Assembly: GCA_900766645.1 (NCBI GenBank)
Contig: CAAFWD010000215.1
Location: forward strand, 1 to 64,000
Direction: 5' to 3'
Source: an uncultured Cetobacterium sp.
GTDB taxonomy: Bacteria; Fusobacteriota; Fusobacteriia; Fusobacteriales; Fusobacteriaceae
DNA length: 64,000 bases
Of this stretch, positions 54,866-63,011 are shown piece by piece. The notes under the pieces were generated by a model. The model saw nothing but the letters and a program-made list of their open reading frames with translations, searched no databases and was not told where the DNA came from. How positions within the stretch are numbered: the stretch's first letter is position 1; the number at the start of each line of letters is the position of its first letter. The translations under genes and the position numbers were made by a program.

Positions 54866-55723
54866 TTATTTTACTTTTTTATATAATTTCCATCTATCAT
54901 GAAACCACATCCACTGACTCGGATAATTTGATATTATTTTTTCCATTTTAGTTATCATATTTTGAGTATTTACTCTAACATCCTCTTTAAAACTTCCAGT
55001 TCTTACTAATTCTATCTCATCAGTAAAGTATGTAGTACATGTATTATCTCTATTCATAACATTATAAGCTATTACTAATGGCATATTATTTTTTAATGCT
55101 ATGTTAACTATTCCAGTTGGTGAAACTGTATCCTCACCAAAAAATTCAACTGTTGTTCCTTTATCTCTATGATCACTAAATAAAGCTATTACATCTTTAG
55201 CCTCTATATGTTCTTGAAGCTCTCTTGAAGTTTGTTTAGACTTTTTTAACAATACAACATTTAATCTATTTCTAGCTTCTGTTATAAAATCATCTATGTA
55301 TGGATTTCTCTGTTTTTTGGCAACTGTTACTACTTTATATTTTTCAGCTGCTTTCAGTGATGCCTCCATATTTCCCATATGTATTAAAGCTACTGCTAAA
55401 CCATTTCCTCTTTTTTTTATTTTATCAACTTTTTCAAATCCCTCTAAAGTTACACTATTTTTCAAATAATCTTCAAACCAAAGCGTAGATAAAAATGCCT
55501 TTGACATTATCTTATACGAATCTAAAGCGATCTTCTCTCTCTCTTTCTCTGTTTTTTCAGGAAAAGCGAGTTTTAAATTAGCTAAAGCTATTATTCTTCT
55601 TTTTTTTATTAATTTATATCCTAAAACACCTAAAATTTCTGCCAATTTAAATCTCTTTTTTTCTGATATTGAAAGCAAAATAGAACGAAAAGCTTTAAAT
55701 ATTATATATTGAACTTTATACAT
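54866..55723 (-). CDS. LpxL/HtrB-type lysophospholipid/lipid A acyltransferase
   Basis: The 285-residue protein matches the LpxL/LpxM family: NLKLAFPEKTEKE, the catalytic HX4E box as HMGNME (about residue 113), FSDHRDKGTTVEFFG, and the C-terminal PSQWMWFHDRWK. The family adds secondary acyl chains to lipid A at the inner membrane, implying a lipopolysaccharide-bearing outer membrane. It is first in the operon reaching sepF. The ATG follows GGAGATAGG. Which acyl chain and acceptor are used is not evident. Confidence 0.93.
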   Translation of the reverse strand: MYKVQYIIFKAFRSILLSISEKKRFKLAEILGVLGYKLIKKRRIIALANLKLAFPEKTEKEREKIALDSYKIMSKAFLSTLWFEDYLKNSVTLEGFEKVDKIKKRGNGLAVALIHMGNMEASLKAAEKYKVVTVAKKQRNPYIDDFITEARNRLNVVLLKKSKQTSRELQEHIEAKDVIALFSDHRDKGTTVEFFGEDTVSPTGIVNIALKNNMPLVIAYNVMNRDNTCTTYFTDEIELVRTGSFKEDVRVNTQNMITKMEKIISNYPSQWMWFHDRWKLYKKVK

Positions 55724-55756
55724 CTTTTCCTATCTCCTATCCATTTTAATCAATTT

Positions 55757-55765
55757 ATTATAACA
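55757..55765 (-). promoter_or_regulatory. Extended -10 promoter of the lpxL-sepF operon
   Basis: The minus strand reads TGTTATAAT, identical to the folE and DUF2147 -10 elements. There is no good -35 at the usual distance. Confidence 0.6.
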
Positions 55766-55801
55766 TAATTTTAATATTTTCGTTTTGATTTTTCTAAAAT
55801 A

Positions 55802-55827
55802 AAAGGCAAGCATTATCGCTTGCCTTT
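55802..55827 (-). terminator. Terminator of the mreB-to-L,D-transpeptidase operon
   Basis: AAAGGCAAGC (55802-55811) pairs with GCTTGCCTTT (55818-55827) over a 6-nt loop, followed on the minus strand by TATTTTA. It lies just past the transpeptidase stop. Confidence 0.88.
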
Positions 55828-55830
55828 CCT

Positions 55831-57015
55831 TTAAAATACTATAACCATAACATTTTCATCTGGTCTTTGCTCATTAGATTTTCTATTTACTTTTTTATTA
55901 GTTACCCAATCAAATAAGAACTTTATATGAGCTTCTGTATTTCTGATACATTTTCTAGTTCCTTCTACAGTTCCTAGCATATCCTCTTTTTGTCTCACAA
56001 AAAAATCTCTATTTATTTCTTCTTCATAGTTTATTGGAGTTCCATGAATATATCCTCCACCTGAGAAACGAATTGCATATCTTGCAATTCCAGCAGCTTT
56101 ATTATATTCATCTCTATATCCCATTTCATATTTCGCCATTGGAACTATAAAATATCCTTTTGGTGTTTCAAAACCTAAAGTACTTTCTATTCCTGTTTTA
56201 TTTAAAGAATAAGATATTAACTCCCAATCTCCAGAACTATTTTTTTGGAATATCCCTTGATTTTCATTTTGTAAGTCTATTGCAATTACTTTTCTGAAAT
56301 TAGAATCAACTTTTGGATATCTACTTAAAACTTTTTTTTCTACTTTTAAAGGTTTCTCTTTTATAGAAAGTGCATTCACATTTGCATAATTTCCACTAGT
56401 AGAATCTATTGACAATAAAGATCTGTCTGGAATATAAAGAGTTTCTCCTTTGTACGTTGACTTTGCATTTTGATCTGCTGAAACTCCATATTTATCCTTA
56501 CTTCTTTTTAAATTAGAATTACTAGGGTTTGGAACGTAAGTGTTTATTGAGACTAACTCTTTCCCCTTAGCTTCTTCACTTTTTAAAAAGTTTTCAAGTT
56601 TATCTATTCTGCTTGTCATCTCTTCAAATCTAAAAGTTCTAAAGTTTACTAATCTTGCTGATATGTATCCTTCTCTTGTTCTTCCTTTTGTATCAATTAG
56701 CTCTACTTTATACCATTCATTTCCACCGACAACAACTCTTTCCAACGCTTTTAACTTTGTATTAAAAGGAAATCTTACTAACTCCCTTGAACGAACTGAA
56801 GCATCCTCTCTTATTGGTGCATCAACACTTTTAATATATACATAATTTAAAAACTCTGGCTCTGATTCGTTATTTATAATATTTACATTTACACTCATCG
56901 GTATTATATTTTCGTATTTTGCTTTTACTTGTTTTGCTGCTGCTAATAGTTGAGTTGATGAAAAAGCAAGTGTGAATAACATAATCCCCAGAGAGATTAG
57001 TTTCCTTTTTTTCAT
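55831..57015 (-). CDS. SH3b and YkuD-type L,D-transpeptidase-like protein
   Basis: The 394-residue protein has a signal peptide (cleavage near STQLLAAA), a bacterial SH3 domain (about 55-125: YIKSVDAPIREDASVRSRE...GYISARLV), a linker, and a C-terminal YkuD-like domain (about 235-375). The latter has ETPKGYFIV, GYIHGTP and LGTVEGTRKCIRN, so the presumed nucleophile Cys and the HGT are present. The canonical SHGC is replaced by TRKC, and the His-to-Cys spacing is longer than usual. Predicted role: peptidoglycan cross-linking or attachment. I chose ATG 57015 behind AGGTGG. Confidence 0.78.
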   Translation of the reverse strand: MKKRKLISLGIMLFTLAFSSTQLLAAAKQVKAKYENIIPMSVNVNIINNESEPEFLNYVYIKSVDAPIREDASVRSRELVRFPFNTKLKALERVVVGGNEWYKVELIDTKGRTREGYISARLVNFRTFRFEEMTSRIDKLENFLKSEEAKGKELVSINTYVPNPSNSNLKRSKDKYGVSADQNAKSTYKGETLYIPDRSLLSIDSTSGNYANVNALSIKEKPLKVEKKVLSRYPKVDSNFRKVIAIDLQNENQGIFQKNSSGDWELISYSLNKTGIESTLGFETPKGYFIVPMAKYEMGYRDEYNKAAGIARYAIRFSGGGYIHGTPINYEEEINRDFFVRQKEDMLGTVEGTRKCIRNTEAHIKFLFDWVTNKKVNRKSNEQRPDENVMVIVF

Positions 57016-57024
57016 TAAAACCAC

Positions 57025-58470
57025 CTATTTTAACTTTGATTCCATAAGTTCAGTTACCATTTTAGGATTTGCTTTTCCTTTAGAAAGCTTCATTACCTGT
57101 CCTATTAGTCCCTTTAAAACTCTTGGTTTTCTTCCTTCATCTGAGTTATGGTAATCCTCTACCATTTTTGCATTTTCAGCTAGTACTTGATCTACAATAC
57201 TTTCTATTGCACCTAGATCCACAACCTGAATCATTCCCTCTTCTTTTACAATTACTTCAGGATCTCTATCATCATTTAATTTAATTGTAAATAATTCCTT
57301 AGCAATTTTAGACGAGATAACTTCCTTTTGAATTAAGTTTATTATTTTCCCTAAGTCTTCAGGAGTAATCTTTGATTCTTCTATTGTTTTTCCACTTTCT
57401 TTAAGTTCTCTTAAAACTTCTGTCATAATCCAGTTTGATGAAAGTTTTGGATTATTTGTAAACTTTACTAACTCTTCAAAATAATCTGCTAACTCAATCT
57501 CTTCAGTTAAAATATGAGCATCATATTCTGGAAGTCCATAGTCATTTGTAAATCTATTTAATTTTTCTGTTTTTGATTCTGGCATTAATTCTTTTATTCT
57601 TTCTATCTCTTCATTTTTTATAACTAATCTTGGAAGATCTGGTTCTGCAAAATATCTGTAATCCATTGCATCCTCTTTACTTCTCATAATTCTTGTTACT
57701 TGAGATTCATCATCCCATAATCTTGTTTCTTGATTAATTGTCTCGCCATTTTCTATTGCTTCTATTTGTCTTCCAATTTCGTAATCTATTGCTCTCGCTA
57801 CAGCTTTAAATGAGTTTAAGTTTTTAACTTCTACTCTTGTTCCGTATACTTTACTTCCTTTTTCCATAACTGAAATATTAGCATCACATCTTAATGATCC
57901 TAATTCCATTGATACATCACTTATTCCAGTATATTTTATTGTACTTTTTAATAAATTTAAATACTCATATGCTTCCTCTGAACTTCTTAAATCTGGTTCA
58001 GATATAATCTCTAATAAAGGCATTGATGCTCTATTAAAATTAATTAATGACTCTGTTCCTATATGAGTTGATTTCCCAGCATCTTCCTCTATTTGGATTC
58101 TTGTAATTCCTACTCTTAACTCTCTTCCTGAATTTAGTTTTACATCTAAATGTCCCTTTTCACAGTATGGAGTTTCAAACTGAGTTATTTGATAGTTTTT
58201 AGGTGTATCTGGATAGAAGTAATTTTTTCTATCAAATCCACTTACATTGTTAATTTTACAATTTAATGCTAATGCTGCTTTTATTGCATACTCTACTACT
58301 TTTTTATTAAGTTTAGGTAGTGCTCCTGGATGTCCTAAACAAATAGGGCATGTATGAGTGTTAACGTCTGAGTTATCATAATTTGCATCACATCCACACC
58401 AAACCTTTGTTCCTGTTTTTAATTGAAGGTGCACTTCAAGTCCTATTACTGATTCCCATTGTCTCGCCAT
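57025..58470 (-). CDS. gatB: Asp/Glu-tRNA amidotransferase subunit B
   Basis: GatB phosphorylates and amidates Glu-tRNA-Gln (and Asp-tRNA-Asn). The 481-residue protein begins WESVIGLEVHLQLKTGTKVWCGC, with the zinc site completed by HTCPICLGHPGALP, then FDRKNYFYPDTPKNYQIT and GITRIQIEEDAGKS. The C-terminal YqeY-like tail includes GLIGQVMKLSKGKANP. The ATG overlaps the gatA stop by one base. Confidence 0.98.
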   Translation of the reverse strand: MARQWESVIGLEVHLQLKTGTKVWCGCDANYDNSDVNTHTCPICLGHPGALPKLNKKVVEYAIKAALALNCKINNVSGFDRKNYFYPDTPKNYQITQFETPYCEKGHLDVKLNSGRELRVGITRIQIEEDAGKSTHIGTESLINFNRASMPLLEIISEPDLRSSEEAYEYLNLLKSTIKYTGISDVSMELGSLRCDANISVMEKGSKVYGTRVEVKNLNSFKAVARAIDYEIGRQIEAIENGETINQETRLWDDESQVTRIMRSKEDAMDYRYFAEPDLPRLVIKNEEIERIKELMPESKTEKLNRFTNDYGLPEYDAHILTEEIELADYFEELVKFTNNPKLSSNWIMTEVLRELKESGKTIEESKITPEDLGKIINLIQKEVISSKIAKELFTIKLNDDRDPEVIVKEEGMIQVVDLGAIESIVDQVLAENAKMVEDYHNSDEGRKPRVLKGLIGQVMKLSKGKANPKMVTELMESKLK

Positions 58471-59915
58471 TACACTCTCTCCTTTATTGCTTTTTCAAAA
58501 GCATCTCCTGCTCTTAATATATCTTCTTCTCCAAATGCTTTTCCTAACAACTGAATTCCAACTGGTAACCCATCTGTTTTTCCTGCAGGAATTGAGATTC
58601 CTGGTATTCCTGCTAAGTTTGCTGGAATTGTAAAGATGTCTTCTAAGTACATTTCAACTGGTGTCTTTTTGTCGTCTAATCTAAATGCTGGTCCTGGAGT
58701 TACTGGAGTAAATATAATATCAACCTTTTCAAAAGCTAAATCAAAGTCGTTTTTTATTAAGTTTCTTACTTTTTGAGCTTTTTTGAAATAAGCATCAAAG
58801 AATCCTGCACTTAGTACATAAGTTCCTATCATAATTCTTCTTTTTACTTCATCTCCAAATCCTTCACTTCTTGATTTGATATATAGATCATCAATATTTT
58901 CAGGATTTTCTGTTCTATGACCATATCTAACACCATCAAATCTTGCTAAGTTTGAACTTGCTTCAGCTGGTGCTAATACATAGTAAGTTGGTGCTGCATA
59001 TTTTGTATGTGGTAATGATATTTCAACTACCTCTGCTCCTAACTTTTTAAATACTTCTAAAGCTTCATCTACAACTTTTTTAACTCCAGGATTTAATCCT
59101 TCTATGAAATATTCTTTCGGAACTCCTATCTTCATTCCTTTAATATCTCCAGTTAAACAATCTAAATAATTTGGAACCTCTATATCTTCAACTGTTGAAT
59201 CATACTCATCAATTCCAGCAAGTGTATTTAATGCTAAAGCAGCATCTTTAACTGTTTTAGTAAATGGTCCTATTTGATCTAGTGATGATGCAAAAGCCAT
59301 TAATCCATATCTTGAAATTCTTCCATATGTAGGTTTTAGTCCCACAACTCCACAGAATCCTGCCGGTTGTCTTATACTTCCTCCTGTATCAGATCCTAAA
59401 GAAATGTAACACTGCTCTGCTGCAACTGATGCTGCTGCTCCTCCACTACTTCCTCCTGGAACTCTTTCTAAATCCCATGGATTTTTTGTCACTCTTTCGT
59501 GTACTGATGTTGTTGTTGTAGATCCCATTGCAAACTCATCCATATTTGTTTTACCAATTATTATTGCATCTGCTTTTTTTAATTTTTCAACAACTGTTGC
59601 ATCATAAATTCCTTCATATCCCTCTAATATTTTAGAAGCTGACTGAGATGGCTCTCCTATTGAAACCATATTATCTTTTATTGCTACTGGAACTCCAGCT
59701 AACTCTCCAACTGACTCTCCATTTTTTATTCTTTCATCAAGTGCTTTAGCTTCCTCTAAGGCTTTTTCTTTTCTTAAAGAAACAAAACTTCCAATCTCTC
59801 CATCTGTCTCTTCTATTCTATTAAAAATAGCTGTTGCTACCTCTAAGGCTGTTAATTCTTTTTTTGCTATTTTTTCTTTTATTTCATAAGCTGTTAATTT
59901 ATATATCTTATCCAC
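58470..59915 (-). CDS. gatA: Asp/Glu-tRNA amidotransferase subunit A
   Basis: GatA is the amidase that releases ammonia from glutamine. The 481-residue protein has the amidase signature: Lys in VPVAIKDNM, the GGSSGGAAASVA loop, and SLGSDTGGSIRQPA with the cis-Ser and nucleophile Ser. IFTPVTPGPAF and GIPGISIPAG are also typical. The ATG has an AGGAGG site 18 nt after gatC. Confidence 0.98.
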   Translation of the reverse strand: MDKIYKLTAYEIKEKIAKKELTALEVATAIFNRIEETDGEIGSFVSLRKEKALEEAKALDERIKNGESVGELAGVPVAIKDNMVSIGEPSQSASKILEGYEGIYDATVVEKLKKADAIIIGKTNMDEFAMGSTTTTSVHERVTKNPWDLERVPGGSSGGAAASVAAEQCYISLGSDTGGSIRQPAGFCGVVGLKPTYGRISRYGLMAFASSLDQIGPFTKTVKDAALALNTLAGIDEYDSTVEDIEVPNYLDCLTGDIKGMKIGVPKEYFIEGLNPGVKKVVDEALEVFKKLGAEVVEISLPHTKYAAPTYYVLAPAEASSNLARFDGVRYGHRTENPENIDDLYIKSRSEGFGDEVKRRIMIGTYVLSAGFFDAYFKKAQKVRNLIKNDFDLAFEKVDIIFTPVTPGPAFRLDDKKTPVEMYLEDIFTIPANLAGIPGISIPAGKTDGLPVGIQLLGKAFGEEDILRAGDAFEKAIKERV

Positions 59916-59933
59916 AAAAAAATCCTCCTTTGA

Positions 59934-60224
59934 TTATTCTCCTACTACTTTTGGAACTATTAATGCCCCGTCTTCTGATGCAGGAGCATTTTTCATTGCT
60001 TCCTCTGCTGTTAGTGATTTTCTTATTACATCTTCTCTTAATTTTACACCACTATCATGCACTTGCACTAATGGTTCCACTGAATCTGTATTTACCTCAC
60101 TTAAAATATCTATATACTCTAAAATATTATTTAAGTCAGTTTGAAATTTTTGAATCTCCTCTTCCTTAAACTCAAGTCTTGCTAGTTTAGCAACATTTAG
60201 TACTTCTTCTCTTGTTAAAGACAT
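59934..60224 (-). CDS. gatC: Asp/Glu-tRNA amidotransferase subunit C
   Basis: This 96-residue assembly subunit has the family pattern MSLTREEVLNVAKLARLEFKEEE, ILEYIDILSEVNTD, and the C-terminal LREDVIRKS...APASEDGALIVPKVV. The ATG has a GGAGG site. The contiguous gatCAB set implies transamidation of misacylated tRNA. Confidence 0.97.
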   Translation of the reverse strand: MSLTREEVLNVAKLARLEFKEEEIQKFQTDLNNILEYIDILSEVNTDSVEPLVQVHDSGVKLREDVIRKSLTAEEAMKNAPASEDGALIVPKVVGE

Positions 60225-60243
60225 TACTTCCTCCTTTTATTTC

Positions 60244-60957
60244 TTATAATGATTTTAAATATTTTATTTCTTCAGATGTTAATCTTCTATACTTTCCTAC
60301 TTCTAAATCACCAAGTTTAATTTTTCCAATTGACTCTCTTCTTAAATAGATCACTGGATGCTTTACTGCCTCAAACATTCTTCTAACTTGACGATTTCTT
60401 CCCTCTCTAATAGATAATAAAACTTCACTCTTATTATGATGTCTTTTTATCATCTTAGCTCTTCCTGGAAGTGTAGGCCCATCATCTAAAATCACTCCTT
60501 TAGCAACTCTAGATAAATCCTTGTCCTTTATTTCACCTTTTATTATAGCATAATATTCTTTAAATACTTCACCTTTTGGATGAATAACTCTATTAAATAT
60601 TTCACCATCGTTAGTTAAAATAATAGCTCCTTCAGTTTCATAGTCTAATCTTCCAATAGGGTATAATCTATCGCTACAGTCTATTAAATCCACCACAGTT
60701 TTTCTACCTCTATCATCTTTAGCTGAACTAAGTACTCCTTTTGGTTTATTCAATAAGAAATAATATTTTTTCTGAGTTTTTGATTTTTCAAAAGTTTTTC
60801 CTTTTATTGATATCTCATCTTTTTCAGTTACTTTTTGACCTGGAGTAACTGGTTTCCCATTCACTTTTATATCTCCATTTTCAATAAGTTTATCTATCTC
60901 TCTTCTTGATGCCACACCTTTTTGTGCTAAATATTTATTTATTCTCATCGCTTCCAT
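60244..60957 (-). CDS. rluB: RluB/RsuA family rRNA pseudouridine synthase
   Basis: The 237-residue protein has an N-terminal S4 domain (RINKYLAQKGVASRREIDKLI) and a catalytic domain with YFLLNKPKGVLSS, the catalytic Asp in YPIGRLDYETEGAIILTNDG, and LSIREGRNRQVRRMFEAV. RluB modifies 23S rRNA; RsuA and RluE are close relatives, so the target base is inferred. ATG 60957 has AAGGAG at 7 nt and overlaps the 3' end of scpB by 23 nt. Confidence 0.93.
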   Translation of the reverse strand: MEAMRINKYLAQKGVASRREIDKLIENGDIKVNGKPVTPGQKVTEKDEISIKGKTFEKSKTQKKYYFLLNKPKGVLSSAKDDRGRKTVVDLIDCSDRLYPIGRLDYETEGAIILTNDGEIFNRVIHPKGEVFKEYYAIIKGEIKDKDLSRVAKGVILDDGPTLPGRAKMIKRHHNKSEVLLSIREGRNRQVRRMFEAVKHPVIYLRRESIGKIKLGDLEVGKYRRLTSEEIKYLKSL

Positions 60958-61486
60958 TTAACTTCTCCTTCATCTCTTCATATTTAGGAAGCTCTTCTAC
61001 TGATGTTATCCCTAGATAACCTAAAAACTTATCTGTAATTTCATATAAATTCGGCTTTCCTATTGTATTTTTTTTACCACAAATTCTTACAAATTTTCTT
61101 TCTTCTAAAGTTTGAATCACTCTGTCTGTTGAAACACCTCTAACTGCTTCTATCTCACTTTTTGTCACTGGTTGACGGTAAGCAATGATAGATAATGTTT
61201 CTAAAGCAGCATTAGAAAGTTTCTTAGGTTTAGTATCCTGTTTAAAAAACATATTTACAATTTCTCCACATCTTGGATTTGTAATAAAATATACTAACTC
61301 TTCGTGAATTTCAATATTTATTCCAGTTTGGATTCTTTCCTTTTTTAGCTCTTCTAATACCTCTATAACTTTTTCTGAAGATAAAGAAAAAAACTTGCTC
61401 AAATCTTTTATTTTTATCTCATCTCCACCTAATAAAAGTATTGATTCAATCTGCTCTTTTATTCCTAATTTTACTATATTGTTCAT
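60935..61486 (-). CDS. scpB: Segregation and condensation protein B
   Basis: ScpB is the winged-helix kleisin partner in the SMC-ScpA condensin. The 183-residue protein contains ESILLLGGDEIKIKDLSKF, KLSNAALETLSIIAYRQPVTKSEIEAVRGVSTDRVI and GKPNLYEITDKFLGYLGI, all typical. scpA, often adjacent, is absent here; the preceding gene encodes an unrelated secreted protein. The ATG overlaps that gene's stop by four bases (ATGA). Confidence 0.96.
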   Translation of the reverse strand: MNNIVKLGIKEQIESILLLGGDEIKIKDLSKFFSLSSEKVIEVLEELKKERIQTGINIEIHEELVYFITNPRCGEIVNMFFKQDTKPKKLSNAALETLSIIAYRQPVTKSEIEAVRGVSTDRVIQTLEERKFVRICGKKNTIGKPNLYEITDKFLGYLGITSVEELPKYEEMKEKLNGSDENK

Positions 61487-63000
61487 ATTAATCCCCTATA
61501 ATAAATATTTTTTATATATAAAAATATCTCCTCTGCCACTATATCACTTTGATTTTCTTCTTCAAACAAAAAATGTCCAGTGCTATTTAAAATTCTATCA
61601 CTTTGATTTTTATATCCTTCTTCATATAAAATCAATGCTAATTCTAAATTAGGAATTATTAAATTCTTATTATCTCTTCTTAGAATTCCATAAGAGTTGT
61701 TACTTTCAACTATTAAACTTTTAATATTTTTATCAAATTTTTCTTTTGAAAGTATCCTCATATATTTTATATAACCTTTTCTTTTTAGATATCCTTGATC
61801 ATTAAGAATTTCTTCCTCCAAATCAACTCTAACTTTCTCTTTTAACTCTTCCATATTATCTGCGATTTTATTTATATCCATATTTTTTTCAATATTATTC
61901 AAAAATTCATAAAAAATATAACTTTTCAATTTCCAATTTCCTTCTCTGTTAGAAATTTCAGTATATCCTTCTAATAAATTTTCTCTTAAATTTGAAGTTA
62001 TTTTATCTAAAAATTTACCATCTGATATTTCCAATCCTTTTATTTCTGCTATCTTTAAAAAATAATAGTAGTAATAAATCATATCCATTCCTTTTCTATT
62101 TTGAAATAAAATTTCTGTAAAAAATTCATTATCTATAGATTCTGGAGATAATAATGCCTTTATATAAAATAATTTTAATTTGTTTAAATATCTTTCTTTT
62201 CCTAAATTTTCATTTAATTTTGTTTGAATAGAATTATCTGATTGTAATATATAAAAATCTTTCAAAACATCTACAGTTAATTTTTTTTGATCAGAATATT
62301 TTTTATTAAATTCTAACCAAAATCCAACTTCATCACCATATATTTTATCAAAATTTTCATTTTTTGATTTTATAAAATTCTTAAAGTCTATTGATAAAAG
62401 ATTTCCACTATTATTTTCATTTATTGTCTTCCATAAATATATCTTCTCATCTAAACCTTTTATTAATTTATCCTCTAAAACTTTCACTTTAAATTTATTA
62501 AAATCAAAAGGACTCGCTAAAAAAAGATTTAAATTTGAATCCTTTAAAAAATTAACACCTCTATAGCTATAATAATTTTCATTATTTAATACTTCTCCTG
62601 AAGTATCTGTGGGAGAAATTCTATATACAATTTTATAACCTTTTTTCCATCTTATCTTACTCAAATCTGTATACAAATACATTCTACTTTTTGTAGAGTT
62701 TGATAGAATAACATAAGTTTCTATTTTTTGATTTTCTATAGAATATTCAAGTCTTAATATATTTTTTCCTTGAATATATTCAACCTTAGTATAATAATCT
62801 CTTGCATTATATATTTTATAATCTTTTATAAAAAGAATATCAATGTTCGAAATTTCATCTCTCTTAGATATATCTCCACGAATATTTTTTAAAACATTAT
62901 TTTTTCCATCATAAAAAAGAGCTATCTCACCATTACTAATGAGATAGTCAGCTTTAACTATTGAAAATAAACACAAAAAGATTAATACTATGTTTTTCAT
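61483..63000 (-). CDS. Secreted protein of unknown function (505 residues)
   Basis: The protein starts with a signal peptide (MKNIVLIFLCLFSIVKA, cleavage near KA-D). The N-terminal third looks beta-rich (SNGEIALFYDGKNNVLKNIRG, then strand-like segments). From about residue 250 it is helical and Lys/Glu/Tyr-rich, including MDMIYYYYYFLKIAEIKG. A beta-sandwich followed by a helical barrel would resemble GH15-type glucoamylases, but I see no convincing catalytic motif. It lies 11 nt after mreB and overlaps scpB, so it is an integral operon gene, possibly acting on the envelope. Confidence 0.8.
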   Translation of the reverse strand: MKNIVLIFLCLFSIVKADYLISNGEIALFYDGKNNVLKNIRGDISKRDEISNIDILFIKDYKIYNARDYYTKVEYIQGKNILRLEYSIENQKIETYVILSNSTKSRMYLYTDLSKIRWKKGYKIVYRISPTDTSGEVLNNENYYSYRGVNFLKDSNLNLFLASPFDFNKFKVKVLEDKLIKGLDEKIYLWKTINENNSGNLLSIDFKNFIKSKNENFDKIYGDEVGFWLEFNKKYSDQKKLTVDVLKDFYILQSDNSIQTKLNENLGKERYLNKLKLFYIKALLSPESIDNEFFTEILFQNRKGMDMIYYYYYFLKIAEIKGLEISDGKFLDKITSNLRENLLEGYTEISNREGNWKLKSYIFYEFLNNIEKNMDINKIADNMEELKEKVRVDLEEEILNDQGYLKRKGYIKYMRILSKEKFDKNIKSLIVESNNSYGILRRDNKNLIIPNLELALILYEEGYKNQSDRILNSTGHFLFEEENQSDIVAEEIFLYIKNIYYRGLI

Positions 63001-63011
63001 ATAACCCCTTT

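Noticed and set aside
61483..63000. Assignment of orf505 to glycoside hydrolase family 15
   Set aside because: Only the general beta-then-helical layout suggests it; catalytic Glu motifs are not recognisable.
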